64,000 nt of DNA, from assembly GCF_002195995.1 (NCBI RefSeq), contig NZ_NHON01000005.1, positions 1 to 64,000 on the forward strand, in the 5' to 3' direction. A model generated the notes under the pieces. The model had not been told where the DNA came from, did no database searches, and worked only from the letters and a program-made list of their open reading frames with translations. Below are positions 34,250 through 43,135 of the stretch, in pieces (positions within the stretch are counted from its first letter, which is position 1; every line of letters starts with the position of its first letter). The translations under genes were made by a program, and so were the position numbers. The stretch comes from Inquilinus limosus (GTDB lineage: Bacteria > Pseudomonadota > Alphaproteobacteria > DSM-16000 > Inquilinaceae).

Positions 34250-35713
34250 TCAGCCGGCGTCGATACGGTCGATGAACCAGCGGCAGACCCGCCGCCACAA
34301 ATCGTCCTTGGCGACCAGATCCTCGCAGCCATGGTCGAGATTGGGATTGTCGTTGATCTCGATCACGAACACCCCCTTCTCGGTCTGCTTCAGGTCGACG
34401 CCGTAGAGGCCGTCGCCGATCAGCCTGGCCGCGCGCACGGCGACGTCCAGCACCTCGGCCGGCACCTCGTCCAGCGCGAAGGTCTTGAAGTTGCCCCAGC
34501 CGACCTTGCCGTCGGCCGAGTGGCGGACGATCTGCCAGTGCTTCTTCGCCATCATGTACTGGCAGACGAACAGCGGCTCACCATCCAGCACGCCGACGCG
34601 CCAGTCATGCTCGGTCGGCATGAACTCCTGCGCCAGGATGACGTCGGAATCGTCCAGCAGCTGTTCGGCCATCTGCTCCAGCTCGCGCCGGTCATTGGCC
34701 TTGAATACGCCGCGGCTGAAGGACCCGTCCGGGATCTTCAGCACGATCGGATAGGCGAACTCCTCCTCCAGCCGCTCGATGTTCTTCAGGCTGTCGACCA
34801 CCACCGTCTTCGGCGTCGGGATCTTGTTCGCGGACAGGAGCTCGTAGAGATAGACCTTGTTGGTGCAGCGCAGGATCGAGGTGCTGTCGTCGATCACCGG
34901 CATGCCCTCCTGCTCCGCCCTGCGGGCGAAGCGGAAGGTGTGGTTGTCGATCGCCGTGGTCTCGCGGATGAACAACGCATCGTATTCGGCCAGGCGCAGC
35001 AGGTCCTTCTTCTCGATCAGCTCCACCTCCATGTCCATGGTCTCGGCCACGCGGGCGAGCTTCAGGAGCGAGCGATGGGTCGAGGGCGCGAACTCCTCCT
35101 TCGGGTTGAACAGCACGGCCAGGGTGTACTTGGCCGGCTTGTTCTCCTTCGGGTTCCGCCAGCCCTGGCGGGTGTAGAGGTCGAGCGTGTCGTAGAAGAA
35201 GGCTTCGGTCTCGCCCTCGATGTCGGCGATCGAGAGCTCGCCGATCGAGGCGATGCGGAAGCGGTCGGTGAAGCGGACCTTGACCTCGAGGATCGGGGCC
35301 CGGAACCAGTCGAACACCCGGCGGCCGAAATCCTGGAACCGGTCGTCATCGGCCCGGCCGAAGCAGATGATCAGCTTGAACGGCCCGCCCGGCGGCACCG
35401 ACAGCCGCTTGATCCGACGGTTGAGGTCATCCTCCAGGTCCGGCAGGGCGATCTTGTAGAGCGTCTTCTGGCCCAGATCGAGGATGGTCTCGACCATCGG
35501 GATGACCCGGTGGGCGCGGGCCTCGGCCAGCAGCGAGACGTAGTAGCCCCGCGTCATATAGGCGGTGGACCGGGTCAGGTTGATGACCTTGGGGTCGCCG
35601 GCCTTCAGCATCTGCGGCCGGGCGATGTAGTCCCGGGCGGTGACGAGCTGGCGGCCGTCAGCGTCGCCCTTGAAGTCGCCAATACGGTCGACGACGATGA
35701 TCCAACCGCTCAT
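34250..35713 (-). CDS. RimK-like ATP-grasp ligase with RLAN N-terminal domain
   Basis: A 487-aa amide-bond ligase. Residues 1-170 match the RLAN domain placed before one RimK subgroup (SGWIIVVDRIGDF; SLLAEARAHRVIPMVETI). The C-terminal ATP-grasp domain runs from about 275: LRCTNKVYLYELL, PIVLKIPDGSFSRGVFK (ATP-binding Lys and flexible loop), QEFMPTEHDWRVGVLDGE and VFVIEINDNPNLDHG (metal-binding Glu and Asn). RimK proteins add Glu residues to proteins or small acceptors through acyl-phosphate intermediates; the acceptor here is unknown. Its ATG overlaps the stop of the upstream GNAT/peptidase gene by 4 bp. Confidence 0.9.
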   Translation of the reverse strand: MSGWIIVVDRIGDFKGDADGRQLVTARDYIARPQMLKAGDPKVINLTRSTAYMTRGYYVSLLAEARAHRVIPMVETILDLGQKTLYKIALPDLEDDLNRRIKRLSVPPGGPFKLIICFGRADDDRFQDFGRRVFDWFRAPILEVKVRFTDRFRIASIGELSIADIEGETEAFFYDTLDLYTRQGWRNPKENKPAKYTLAVLFNPKEEFAPSTHRSLLKLARVAETMDMEVELIEKKDLLRLAEYDALFIRETTAIDNHTFRFARRAEQEGMPVIDDSTSILRCTNKVYLYELLSANKIPTPKTVVVDSLKNIERLEEEFAYPIVLKIPDGSFSRGVFKANDRRELEQMAEQLLDDSDVILAQEFMPTEHDWRVGVLDGEPLFVCQYMMAKKHWQIVRHSADGKVGWGNFKTFALDEVPAEVLDVAVRAARLIGDGLYGVDLKQTEKGVFVIEINDNPNLDHGCEDLVAKDDLWRRVCRWFIDRIDAG

Positions 35714-36846
35714 TGGGCCTTCCTGCTGAGCACGACCGCGGCCCTGAGCTGGGTGCGGCCGTAGCGGGCCATGCGTTCGAACTCGCGCCGCGGGATCGGG
35801 AGGTTGGCCTTGGCCGAGGCGCTCTCCATCTCCGTCACCGCGACCCAGGGGTCGTGCACATAGATGAAACGCTCGTCGAAGCCGTTTGCGACCACCCAGT
35901 GCGGATTTTTTTCGCCATAGCCTCGGAACAAGCTGATCAGCACGATCGGGATCGCGCCTTCGGAGATCAGGCCGCACATTTCAGGCAAACCGAGGGCACG
36001 GTGCACCACCTCGATCCGGCGGCGGGCGCAGCGGGCGCGAAAATCCTCCTGCACCACCGTCATCACCGCCTTCTTGTCGGGGCTGCGGACGCCGTCGAGG
36101 AACAGCAGGGAATCGTCACTGACGAAGATCCGCGCCCGCAGGCCGCGGTCATGCGCCGCCAGCGCCATGCCGTAGGGGTCGCAGCCGCCATGGCCCGAGG
36201 TCATGTAGATCGTCGTCGCCTCGCGCCACAGCCGCAGCTCGCGCGCCCGGCTCAGCTCCGTGTCCGGGTCCAGCGCCTTCAGCGCCATCAGCAGCGTCGC
36301 GGCGCCGCAGGTGAAGTTGGTGGTCTGGGCGTAATAGGGCACGTGCAGGTCGGTCTGCGGCAGGTCTTCGATACCCAGCCGCTTCTCGAAGCGCAGCGCG
36401 TCGGCATGGTCCTCGTAAAAGTCGAGATAGCGCCCGAAATGCCGGTAGCCGCGCGACTCGTAGAGCGCAATCGCCTTGGCGTTGTCCGGCCGCACCTCCA
36501 GCCGCAGGAACAGCGCGCCCTCGTCATGCGCCGCGCGCTCCGATGCCTCCAGCAACCGGGCGCCGAGGCCGCGGCCGCGGACCTCGGGGTCGACGGCGAG
36601 GGAGTAAAGCCGGGCCAGCGCCGTGGTCCGGCGCAGCAGCACCAGGGCGTAGCCGAGCAGCCGGCCGCCTTCCTCCGCCGCCAGGCAGACGGCATGCCCC
36701 TTGGTCAGCAGGTGCAGGAAGCTGCGCCGGCTGATGCGGTCATGGTCGAAGGCGCGGGATTCAATCTCCAGCAGCCGCGGCACGTCGTCGGGCGTGGCGA
36801 TCCGGATGGTTTCGGCGGTCGGGGCGGCGGGGCGGTGGTCGGGCAT
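35710..36846 (-). CDS. GNAT acetyltransferase fused to C39-like cysteine peptidase
   Basis: A 378-aa two-domain protein. Residues about 12-155 are a GNAT fold with the acetyl-CoA loop VRGRGLGARLLEAS. Residues about 168-378 are a papain-like C39-type domain: Gln174 and Cys180 in QTTNFTCGAATLL, His316 in NPHWVVANGF and Asp332 in VHDPW, so the whole catalytic set is present. C39 domains usually cut after Gly-Gly in peptide leaders; here there is no transporter, so it may process or form an isopeptide. Translation is coupled (ATGA) to the RLAN ligase. ATG 36846 is used because the GNAT fold starts 16 residues later. Confidence 0.88.
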   Translation of the reverse strand: MPDHRPAAPTAETIRIATPDDVPRLLEIESRAFDHDRISRRSFLHLLTKGHAVCLAAEEGGRLLGYALVLLRRTTALARLYSLAVDPEVRGRGLGARLLEASERAAHDEGALFLRLEVRPDNAKAIALYESRGYRHFGRYLDFYEDHADALRFEKRLGIEDLPQTDLHVPYYAQTTNFTCGAATLLMALKALDPDTELSRARELRLWREATTIYMTSGHGGCDPYGMALAAHDRGLRARIFVSDDSLLFLDGVRSPDKKAVMTVVQEDFRARCARRRIEVVHRALGLPEMCGLISEGAIPIVLISLFRGYGEKNPHWVVANGFDERFIYVHDPWVAVTEMESASAKANLPIPRREFERMARYGRTQLRAAVVLSRKAQ

Positions 36847-36964
36847 CGCGCGGTCGAATCTCGCACTGGTTATCGCGCCGATGCGGATCCCGCACCAGGG
36901 GCTATTCGGAGATGACCGCGAATTCATCCATGCGCCACCGAAAGCTGTGCCATTTTTCGCCGCC

Positions 36965-38623
36965 ATGACCGCCAGCAACACCGCCTTGCCCCGCCCCCGC
37001 AGCCGACTCGCGCCGCTCTACAGCGGGATCAGCCTGGCGGTGGCGCTGCTGTGGCTGGTGCTGCTGCTCGGCGTGCCCTCCGCCCCCGATGGCTGGCAAA
37101 TCTACGGCCTGGCCTCGGTGCCGGTCGAGCTGGCGGTGCTGGTCGCCGCCCTGGTCCTGATACCGCCGCTGCGGCGATCCCGCGCCCTGGCCATCACGCT
37201 CGGCGGCCTCGGCCTGCTGGTCGCACTGATCAAGCTGGCCGACCTCGCCACCCAGGTCTCCTTCGGCCGGCCGGTCAGCCTCTATGTCGACCGGCTGCTG
37301 CTGGTCAACGGCATGCATCTGGCGACCGGGGTGCTGGGCGCCCTGGGCCTGATGGGCATCACCCTGGGGGTGCTCGTCGCCGCCTGGTGCGTGTGGTGGG
37401 CCACGGCTCGCTCCGTAAGACGGCTGCAGCAGGCCCTCTCCGCCTCCACCGCCCGGCGCGGCGTCGCCGGTGGGCTGGCCGCCCTGGTGCTCGCGGCCTT
37501 CGCCATCGGCCAGGCGGTGCCGGACGCCTATGGCGCGGCCCGCCCGGTCAACGACACCGCCAGCTTCATGGTGATGGACCAGATCCATCGCCTGATCCCG
37601 GCCCTGGCCATGGAGGGCAGCTTCCGCGCCGAGGAGGCGGTGGACCCGCTGGTCGGCGGGGTCCCGCGGACGCCCCTGGCCGGGCTGGGCGGCGCCGACG
37701 TCACCGTCGTGTTCCTGGAATCCTACGGCCGCAGCGCGCTGGAGGATCCGCGCTTCGACGCCCTGCCCAAGGCGGCGCTGGCCGAGATGGGGCCGAAGCT
37801 GGCCGCGGCCGGGGTCTACACCGCCTCTGGCTGGCTGGCCTCCCCGACCCGCGGCGGCCAGTCCTGGCTGGCCCATGCGACGCTGGCCAGCGGCATGCAG
37901 ATCGACGACCAGATGCGCTACGACCTGCTGGTCACCGGCCGGCGCATGACCCTGTCCCGACTGTTCGCCAAGGCCGGCTACCACACCGGGCTGATCGCCC
38001 CGGCGGTGACCGGCGGCGAGCCGGAGGCGAAGACCTTCTACGGCTTCGACCAGACCCTGTTCGCCGACGATCTCGGCTATGCCGGCCCGCCCTTCGGCTG
38101 GGTCACCATGCCGGACCAGTACACCCTGGCCGCCTATGACCGCTGGCAGCGGCAGCAGCCGAAGCCGCTGTTCAGCGAGGTGGTGCTGGTGTCCAGCCAC
38201 GCCCCCTGGACCCCGGTGCCGGCGATGGTCGAGGACTGGGGCAGCATCGGCGACGGCAGCCTGTACCGGACCCTGCCGGCCACCGGCGGCACGCCGGAGC
38301 AGGTGTGGAGCGACCCGGACACGATCCGCGCCCAGTACGGCCAGTCCATGGCCTATTCGCTGCGCGCGGTGCTGGACTATGCCGCCCGCGTCATGGGCGA
38401 CCACACGCTGATGATCGTGCTGGGCGACCACCAGCCGGCGCCGATCGTGACCGGGCCAGGCACGCCGCGCGACGTGCCGGTGCACGTATTCAGCCGGGAT
38501 GCGGAGCTGGTGGCCCGGTTCCGCGAATGGGGCTTCGCCGACGGGCTCAACCCGCCGGAAACCGGGCCGGTGGCGCCGATGGCGACGTTCCGGGATGCGT
38601 TCGCGCGGTCATTCTCCCCGTAA
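36965..38623 (+). CDS. Membrane alkaline-phosphatase-superfamily transferase (OpgB/LtaS-like)
   Basis: A 552-aa membrane protein with about five N-terminal TM segments followed by a large periplasmic sulfatase/phosphatase domain. Active-site blocks: VVFLESYGRS (metal Glu, about 250), TRGGQSWLAHATLASG (Ser about 300 as likely nucleophile) and VLGDHQPAP (metal Asp/His). The architecture is that of phosphoglycerol or phosphoethanolamine transferases (LtaS, OpgB, EptA group). Because opgD-opgH follow 277 bp downstream on the same strand, it is a fair candidate for decorating periplasmic glucans as OpgB does in E. coli; that assignment is inferred from place and fold. Confidence 0.82.
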   Translation: MTASNTALPRPRSRLAPLYSGISLAVALLWLVLLLGVPSAPDGWQIYGLASVPVELAVLVAALVLIPPLRRSRALAITLGGLGLLVALIKLADLATQVSFGRPVSLYVDRLLLVNGMHLATGVLGALGLMGITLGVLVAAWCVWWATARSVRRLQQALSASTARRGVAGGLAALVLAAFAIGQAVPDAYGAARPVNDTASFMVMDQIHRLIPALAMEGSFRAEEAVDPLVGGVPRTPLAGLGGADVTVVFLESYGRSALEDPRFDALPKAALAEMGPKLAAAGVYTASGWLASPTRGGQSWLAHATLASGMQIDDQMRYDLLVTGRRMTLSRLFAKAGYHTGLIAPAVTGGEPEAKTFYGFDQTLFADDLGYAGPPFGWVTMPDQYTLAAYDRWQRQQPKPLFSEVVLVSSHAPWTPVPAMVEDWGSIGDGSLYRTLPATGGTPEQVWSDPDTIRAQYGQSMAYSLRAVLDYAARVMGDHTLMIVLGDHQPAPIVTGPGTPRDVPVHVFSRDAELVARFREWGFADGLNPPETGPVAPMATFRDAFARSFSP

Positions 38624-38731
38624 AAGCGAACCTATTTCGCGTGTCAATCTGTGAAAATGCAGATCAGCACCTGCCGCTGCGCCTGGGTCCGCCAGCTTCT
38701 GCGCCGGCCTCCGAGCCGCTAGGTTAACATC

Positions 38732-38756
38732 GGAACAAATTCACGAAGGTTGCGTT
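38732..38756 (+). promoter_or_regulatory. EcfG (general stress sigma) promoter before opgD
   Basis: GGAAC (38732-38736), a 16-bp spacer and CGTT (38753-38756) match the alphaproteobacterial EcfG consensus exactly. It lies on the coding strand 145 bp before the opgD start in an otherwise empty 277-bp gap. This predicts induction of glucan synthesis under osmotic and other general stress. Confidence 0.75.
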
Positions 38757-38900
38757 GATCGAACGGCTTCGGTGTGCGGCGGCAGGATCGCCAAAGGCCG
38801 GCGCCGGGTTGTGGGGGCTTGGGCCGAGCGGGGCGCAGCCGGTGCCGCGCACGACGGCCTTTGTCCACGAACCGCCACAATCACGGTCGATCGTGCCGTC

Positions 38901-40493
38901 ATGTTGCAGTGCAAAAAGTGCGGTGGTGGTGACGTGGTGCTGAGCAGACGCCAGATCCTGATGGGAACGACCGCGCTGGCGGCGTCGTCCCTGTTCGGCG
39001 CCGCGCGGCCGGCCGTCGCCGCCCCAAGCCTGGGCGAGACCACGCCGTTCAGCATGACCTGGCTGGTCGACCGGGCCAAGACCGTGTCGCAGGCGCCCTT
39101 CGTGCCGCCGGACGAGAACCTGCCCGCCGAGATCACGCAGCTGACCTACGACCAGCATCGGGCGATCCGCTTCCTGCCGGAGCAGGCGCTGTGGAAGCCG
39201 GAGAACCTGCCGTTCCAGATGCAGTTCTTCCATCTCGGCTCCCTGTTCGACAAGCCGGTCCACATCTTCCAGGTCGACGGCTACCAGGCGCGCGAGATCT
39301 TGTACCGCCAGGATCTGTTCGACCTGGGCGGCAACAAATTCCCCGACACCCCGTCGGACCATCTCGGCTTCGCCGGCTTCCGGCTGCACTACGCGATCAA
39401 TCGGCCGGAATTCCTGGACGAGATCGCGGTCTTCCTGGCCGCCAGCTATTTCCGCTGCCTCGGCCGCAAGAACATCTACGGCCTCTCCGCCCGCGGCCTG
39501 GCGATCGACACCGGATCGACCCGCGGCGAGGAGTTTCCGGTCTTTCGCCAGTTCTGGGTCGAGACGCCGGCGCCGGACGCCAAGCAGATCCGCCTCTATG
39601 CCCTGCTGGACAGCCCCGGCATCACCGGCGCCTACAGCTTCCTGATCAAGCCGGGCGAGATCACCACGGTCGATATCGAGGCGACGCTCTACCCCCGCCA
39701 CCCGATCGAGAAGCTGGGCATCGCGCCGCTGACCAGCATGTTCCTGTTCGGGCCGCAGGACCACCGGACCTTCGACGACTTCCGGCCCGAGGTGCATGAC
39801 AGCGATGGCCTGTCGATGTGGAGCGGCGCCGGGGAGTGGATCTGGCGGCCGCTGCGCAACCCGTCGCGCCTCTTGATCAGCTCCTTCATGGACGAGAACC
39901 CGCGCGGCTTCGGCCTGATGCAGCGCCAGCGCTCCTACAGCAGCTACCAAGATCTGGAGGCGATGTATGAGCGCCGGCCCAGCCTGTGGGTCGAGCCACT
40001 GAGCGGCTGGGGCCCGGGCGTGGTGCAGCTGGTCGAGATCCCGACCGACCGCGAGATCCACGACAACATCGTCGCCTTCTGGGTGCCGAAGGAGCCGGTC
40101 GATGCCGGCCAGGAATGGAAGCTGTCCTATCGGCTGCACTGGGGCATGAACCCGCCGGTCAACAGCGACCGTGGCGTCGTGGTGTCGACCCGCACCGGCG
40201 CCGGCGGCGTCTCCGGCAGCGACAGCAAAGCCAGCGATACCCGCAAGTTCGTCATCGACTTCCGGGGCGGCGCGCTTGACTCTTTGCCGCAGGACGCGTC
40301 ATTGGAGGCCGTGGTCACGGCTTCTGCCGGGGAAATCCAATCCCCCGTCGCACAGCGGAATCCGGAACTCGGCGGCTGGCGGGCGTTTTTTGACTTGAAA
40401 CCTGCCGGCGACGACCCCGCCGAGCTTCGGTGCTTCTTACGGCAAGGCAGCGATGCCTTGACCGAAACATGGAGTTTCCAATGGACGCCTTGA
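38901..40493 (+). CDS. opgD: Glucan biosynthesis protein, OpgD/OpgG family, Tat-exported
   Basis: A 530-aa MdoG/MdoD-family protein. A twin-arginine signal (LSRRQILMGTTALAASSLFG, about residues 14-33) sends it folded to the periplasm, as for OpgD; OpgG uses the Sec route, hence the symbol. Family blocks: FAGFRLHYAIN, ASYFRCLGRKNIYGLSARGLAIDT, DENPRGFGLMQRQR and YERRPSLWVEP. It shapes the linear or branched backbone of osmoregulated periplasmic glucans. The start at 38901 leaves an odd Cys-rich lead (QCKKCGG); a GTG near 38934 is an alternative. The last 13 bp overlap the next gene. Confidence 0.92.
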   Translation: MLQCKKCGGGDVVLSRRQILMGTTALAASSLFGAARPAVAAPSLGETTPFSMTWLVDRAKTVSQAPFVPPDENLPAEITQLTYDQHRAIRFLPEQALWKPENLPFQMQFFHLGSLFDKPVHIFQVDGYQAREILYRQDLFDLGGNKFPDTPSDHLGFAGFRLHYAINRPEFLDEIAVFLAASYFRCLGRKNIYGLSARGLAIDTGSTRGEEFPVFRQFWVETPAPDAKQIRLYALLDSPGITGAYSFLIKPGEITTVDIEATLYPRHPIEKLGIAPLTSMFLFGPQDHRTFDDFRPEVHDSDGLSMWSGAGEWIWRPLRNPSRLLISSFMDENPRGFGLMQRQRSYSSYQDLEAMYERRPSLWVEPLSGWGPGVVQLVEIPTDREIHDNIVAFWVPKEPVDAGQEWKLSYRLHWGMNPPVNSDRGVVVSTRTGAGGVSGSDSKASDTRKFVIDFRGGALDSLPQDASLEAVVTASAGEIQSPVAQRNPELGGWRAFFDLKPAGDDPAELRCFLRQGSDALTETWSFQWTP

Positions 40494-41002
40494 CGACGCA
40501 TCGGAATCATCCCATGTCCCAGGTCGGGCTGCAAACCCCGGTCAACATCAACATGCCTGACAACGTCATCGCCTTCTTCCAGGGCCTGGGATTCACTGAG
40601 CCGGCCGCGCTCTCGGGCGCGATCGAGACGGCGTTCTGCGACGTCGACCCAGCGTCGATGCCCGCCCAGTCCCTGCTGGATCACGCCCGCCGCCGCACCG
40701 CCGACTGGTTCGCCGTGGTGCTGAACCGCAGCGAGCGCGACGACGATGCCGTGCTGACCATCGGCCGGGCCGCCTATCTGCTGACCGACGCCGCCCGCCG
40801 CTGGCCCGAGCACTTCCTGTCCGAGGACCCGCTGCCCCAGGCGATGGAGCAGGCGCTGCGCCGCGTGTCGCCGGTGCCGGTGCCGCGCGCCAAGCCGACG
40901 CCGATGCTGGACCAGCCGCTCGACCCGGTCTGGGCCGGCGAGCCCTTGAAGCGCATCTTCGGATGGTGGTCGCCCGAGGCAGCCGAGCGGCGCCCGGCCT
41001 GA
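40481..41002 (+). CDS. Small cytoplasmic protein of unknown function between opgD and opgH
   Basis: A 173-aa soluble protein I cannot assign. Start ATG 40481, with GGAG 6 nt upstream, lies inside the opgD 3' end (13-bp overlap), so translation is coupled. The body is helical (LLDHARRRTADWFAVVLNRSERDD; TIGRAAYLLTDAARRWPEHF) with a Pro-rich linker (VSPVPVPRAKPTP) and a Trp-containing tail. No signal peptide or TM segment. Its fixed place between the two glucan genes suggests it modulates OpgH at the cytoplasmic face, which is inference. Confidence 0.75.
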   Translation: MDALTTHRNHPMSQVGLQTPVNINMPDNVIAFFQGLGFTEPAALSGAIETAFCDVDPASMPAQSLLDHARRRTADWFAVVLNRSERDDDAVLTIGRAAYLLTDAARRWPEHFLSEDPLPQAMEQALRRVSPVPVPRAKPTPMLDQPLDPVWAGEPLKRIFGWWSPEAAERRPA

Positions 41003-41024
41003 CGGAAAGGCGATTTCCTAGCCG

Positions 41025-43106
41025 ATGACCGGACTCGAAGCGGCGTCCTACGCCTCCGCGGCTCGCTGGCGCCGCCTCGCTGTGTTCGGCGCGACAGGGC
41101 TATCGACCCTGGCCGCCGCCTTCGCCCTCTACCGGTTCCTGTCGGTCGGCGGCGTCACCGGGCTGGAGCTGGCCCTGGTGGTGATGTTCGCCATCAACTT
41201 CTCCTGGATCGCGCTGTCCTTCTGGACCGCCCTGCCCGGTTTCCTGACCCTGTTGCTGCGCTGGGGCCAGCCCGGCCTGGTCTGGCCGCAGGGGGCCGAG
41301 GCGGTGGCGCCGCTGAAGAGCCGCACCGCGGTGCTGATGCCGGTCTACAACGAGGACACGACCGGCATCACCGCCAACCTCCAGGCGATCCATGACAGCC
41401 TGGCGCGGACCGGCCATCTCGGCGCCTTCGACATCTTCATCCTGAGCGACAGCACCAATCCGGACGTCTGGGTGGCGGAGGAGATCGGCTGGAGCGCGCT
41501 GTGCCGCCGCACCGAGGGCAGCGGCCGCATCTTCTACCGCAAGCGCCGGCACAACGTCGCCAAGAAGGCCGGCAACATCGCCGATTTCTGCACCCGCTGG
41601 GGCGCCCGCTACGACTTCATGGTGGTGCTGGACGCCGACAGCCTGATGGCCGGCGACACGCTGGTCACCATGGCCCGGCTGATGCAGTCCAACCCGCGCG
41701 CCGGCATCATCCAGGCGCCGCCGCTGGTGGTGAACCGCAACACGCTGTGGGCCCGGATGCAGCAATTCGCCGGCGCCCTGTACGGCCCGATCGTCGGCGC
41801 CGGCCTGGCCTTCTGGCAGCTCGGCGACGGCAATTACTGGGGCCACAACGCCATCATCCGCACCCGCGCCTTCATCGAGAGCTGCGGCCTGCCGATCCTG
41901 TCCGGGCGGCCGCCCTTCGGCGGCCACATCCTGTCGCATGACTTCGTCGAGGCGGCGCTGATCCGGCGCAACGGCTGGACCGCCTGGCTGGTGCCGGAGC
42001 TGGGCGGCAGCTACGAGGAATGCCCGCCGACGATGATCGACCACGCCAAGCGCGACCGGCGCTGGTGCCAGGGCAACATGCAGCATCTGCGCGTCCTGGT
42101 GGCGCGCGGCCTGCACCCCCTCTCGCGCCAGCACATGGCGATGGGGGTGATGAGCTACGTCTCTTCGCCGCTGTGGCTGATCTTCATCTGCATCGGCATG
42201 CTGACGGCGCTGGAGCACAAGCTGGAGATCCCGGTCTACTTCCCGACCGCGGAATCGCTGTTCCCGGTCTGGCCGGTGCAGGACCAGACGCTGGCGGTGC
42301 GTCTTCTGGTGATCTCCTTCCTGATGCTGCTGGCGCCGAAGATCTTCGGCTGGATCCTGCTGCTGTTCGACCGCCGCCTGGCCGCCGGCTATGGTGGCGC
42401 CTTCCGGGCGCTCTTGAGCCTGCTGTTCGAGACCTTCTTCTCGATCTTCCAGGCGCCGGTGATGATGCTGTTCCATTCCAGCTTCGTGCTGCAGGCCTTC
42501 CTGGGCCGCGACAGCGGCTGGGGCACCCAGTCGCGCGACGACAGCGGCACCACCTGGGCCGACGCGGTGCAGATGCATCGCGGCCACACCATCTTCGGCG
42601 CCGTGCTGGGCGTGGTGGCGCTGTGGATCTCGCCCTCGATGCTGGCCTGGCTGTCGCCGCTGGTGATCGGCCTGCTGCTGTCGATCCCGCTGTCGGTGAT
42701 CACCTCGCGCCACTCCACCGGCGTCTGGGCCCGTAGGCTCGGCCTGCTGGTGACGCCGGAGGAGCGGCAGAAGCCGCAAATCGTGATCGAGGCCACGGCC
42801 CTGGGCGAGCAGTTGGCTGCCTCCACCAAGCCGATCGAGGACGGCCTGGCCACTGTGATCCGTGACCCGCTGGCCAACGCCATCCACATGACGCTGCTGA
42901 CCGGGTCGCCCGAGGCCGGGCGCGAGGACCCGAAGGTGGTCGAGGCGGCACGGCGCAAGCTGACCGCCGGCGGCCCGGGCACGCTCAACACCGGCGCCCT
43001 CAGCCGCGACGAGAAGATGGCGCTGCTGTTCGACCCGCGTTCCCTGAGCGAGCTGCACCTGACCGCCCTGGCCGGCGGCCGCCTGCAGGCCGCACCGAGG
43101 GGCTGA
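41025..43106 (+). CDS. opgH: Glucans biosynthesis glucosyltransferase OpgH
   Basis: A 693-aa GT2-family membrane synthase. Two N-terminal TM segments, cytoplasmic glycosyltransferase domain about 95-340 (MPVYNEDTTGI; DADSLMAGD as the DxD metal site; the HDFVEAALIRRNGW block; and the RDRRWCQGNMQHL acceptor motif), then about five to six TM segments. It polymerises glucose from UDP-glucose and moves the chain across the inner membrane. It is shorter than E. coli OpgH, lacking most of the N-terminal extension used there for FtsZ binding. It follows the 173-aa gene by 22 bp. Confidence 0.94.
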   Translation: MTGLEAASYASAARWRRLAVFGATGLSTLAAAFALYRFLSVGGVTGLELALVVMFAINFSWIALSFWTALPGFLTLLLRWGQPGLVWPQGAEAVAPLKSRTAVLMPVYNEDTTGITANLQAIHDSLARTGHLGAFDIFILSDSTNPDVWVAEEIGWSALCRRTEGSGRIFYRKRRHNVAKKAGNIADFCTRWGARYDFMVVLDADSLMAGDTLVTMARLMQSNPRAGIIQAPPLVVNRNTLWARMQQFAGALYGPIVGAGLAFWQLGDGNYWGHNAIIRTRAFIESCGLPILSGRPPFGGHILSHDFVEAALIRRNGWTAWLVPELGGSYEECPPTMIDHAKRDRRWCQGNMQHLRVLVARGLHPLSRQHMAMGVMSYVSSPLWLIFICIGMLTALEHKLEIPVYFPTAESLFPVWPVQDQTLAVRLLVISFLMLLAPKIFGWILLLFDRRLAAGYGGAFRALLSLLFETFFSIFQAPVMMLFHSSFVLQAFLGRDSGWGTQSRDDSGTTWADAVQMHRGHTIFGAVLGVVALWISPSMLAWLSPLVIGLLLSIPLSVITSRHSTGVWARRLGLLVTPEERQKPQIVIEATALGEQLAASTKPIEDGLATVIRDPLANAIHMTLLTGSPEAGREDPKVVEAARRKLTAGGPGTLNTGALSRDEKMALLFDPRSLSELHLTALAGGRLQAAPRG

Positions 43107-43135
43107 GCGCCGCGGGCGGCCGCCCTATCCTATCC

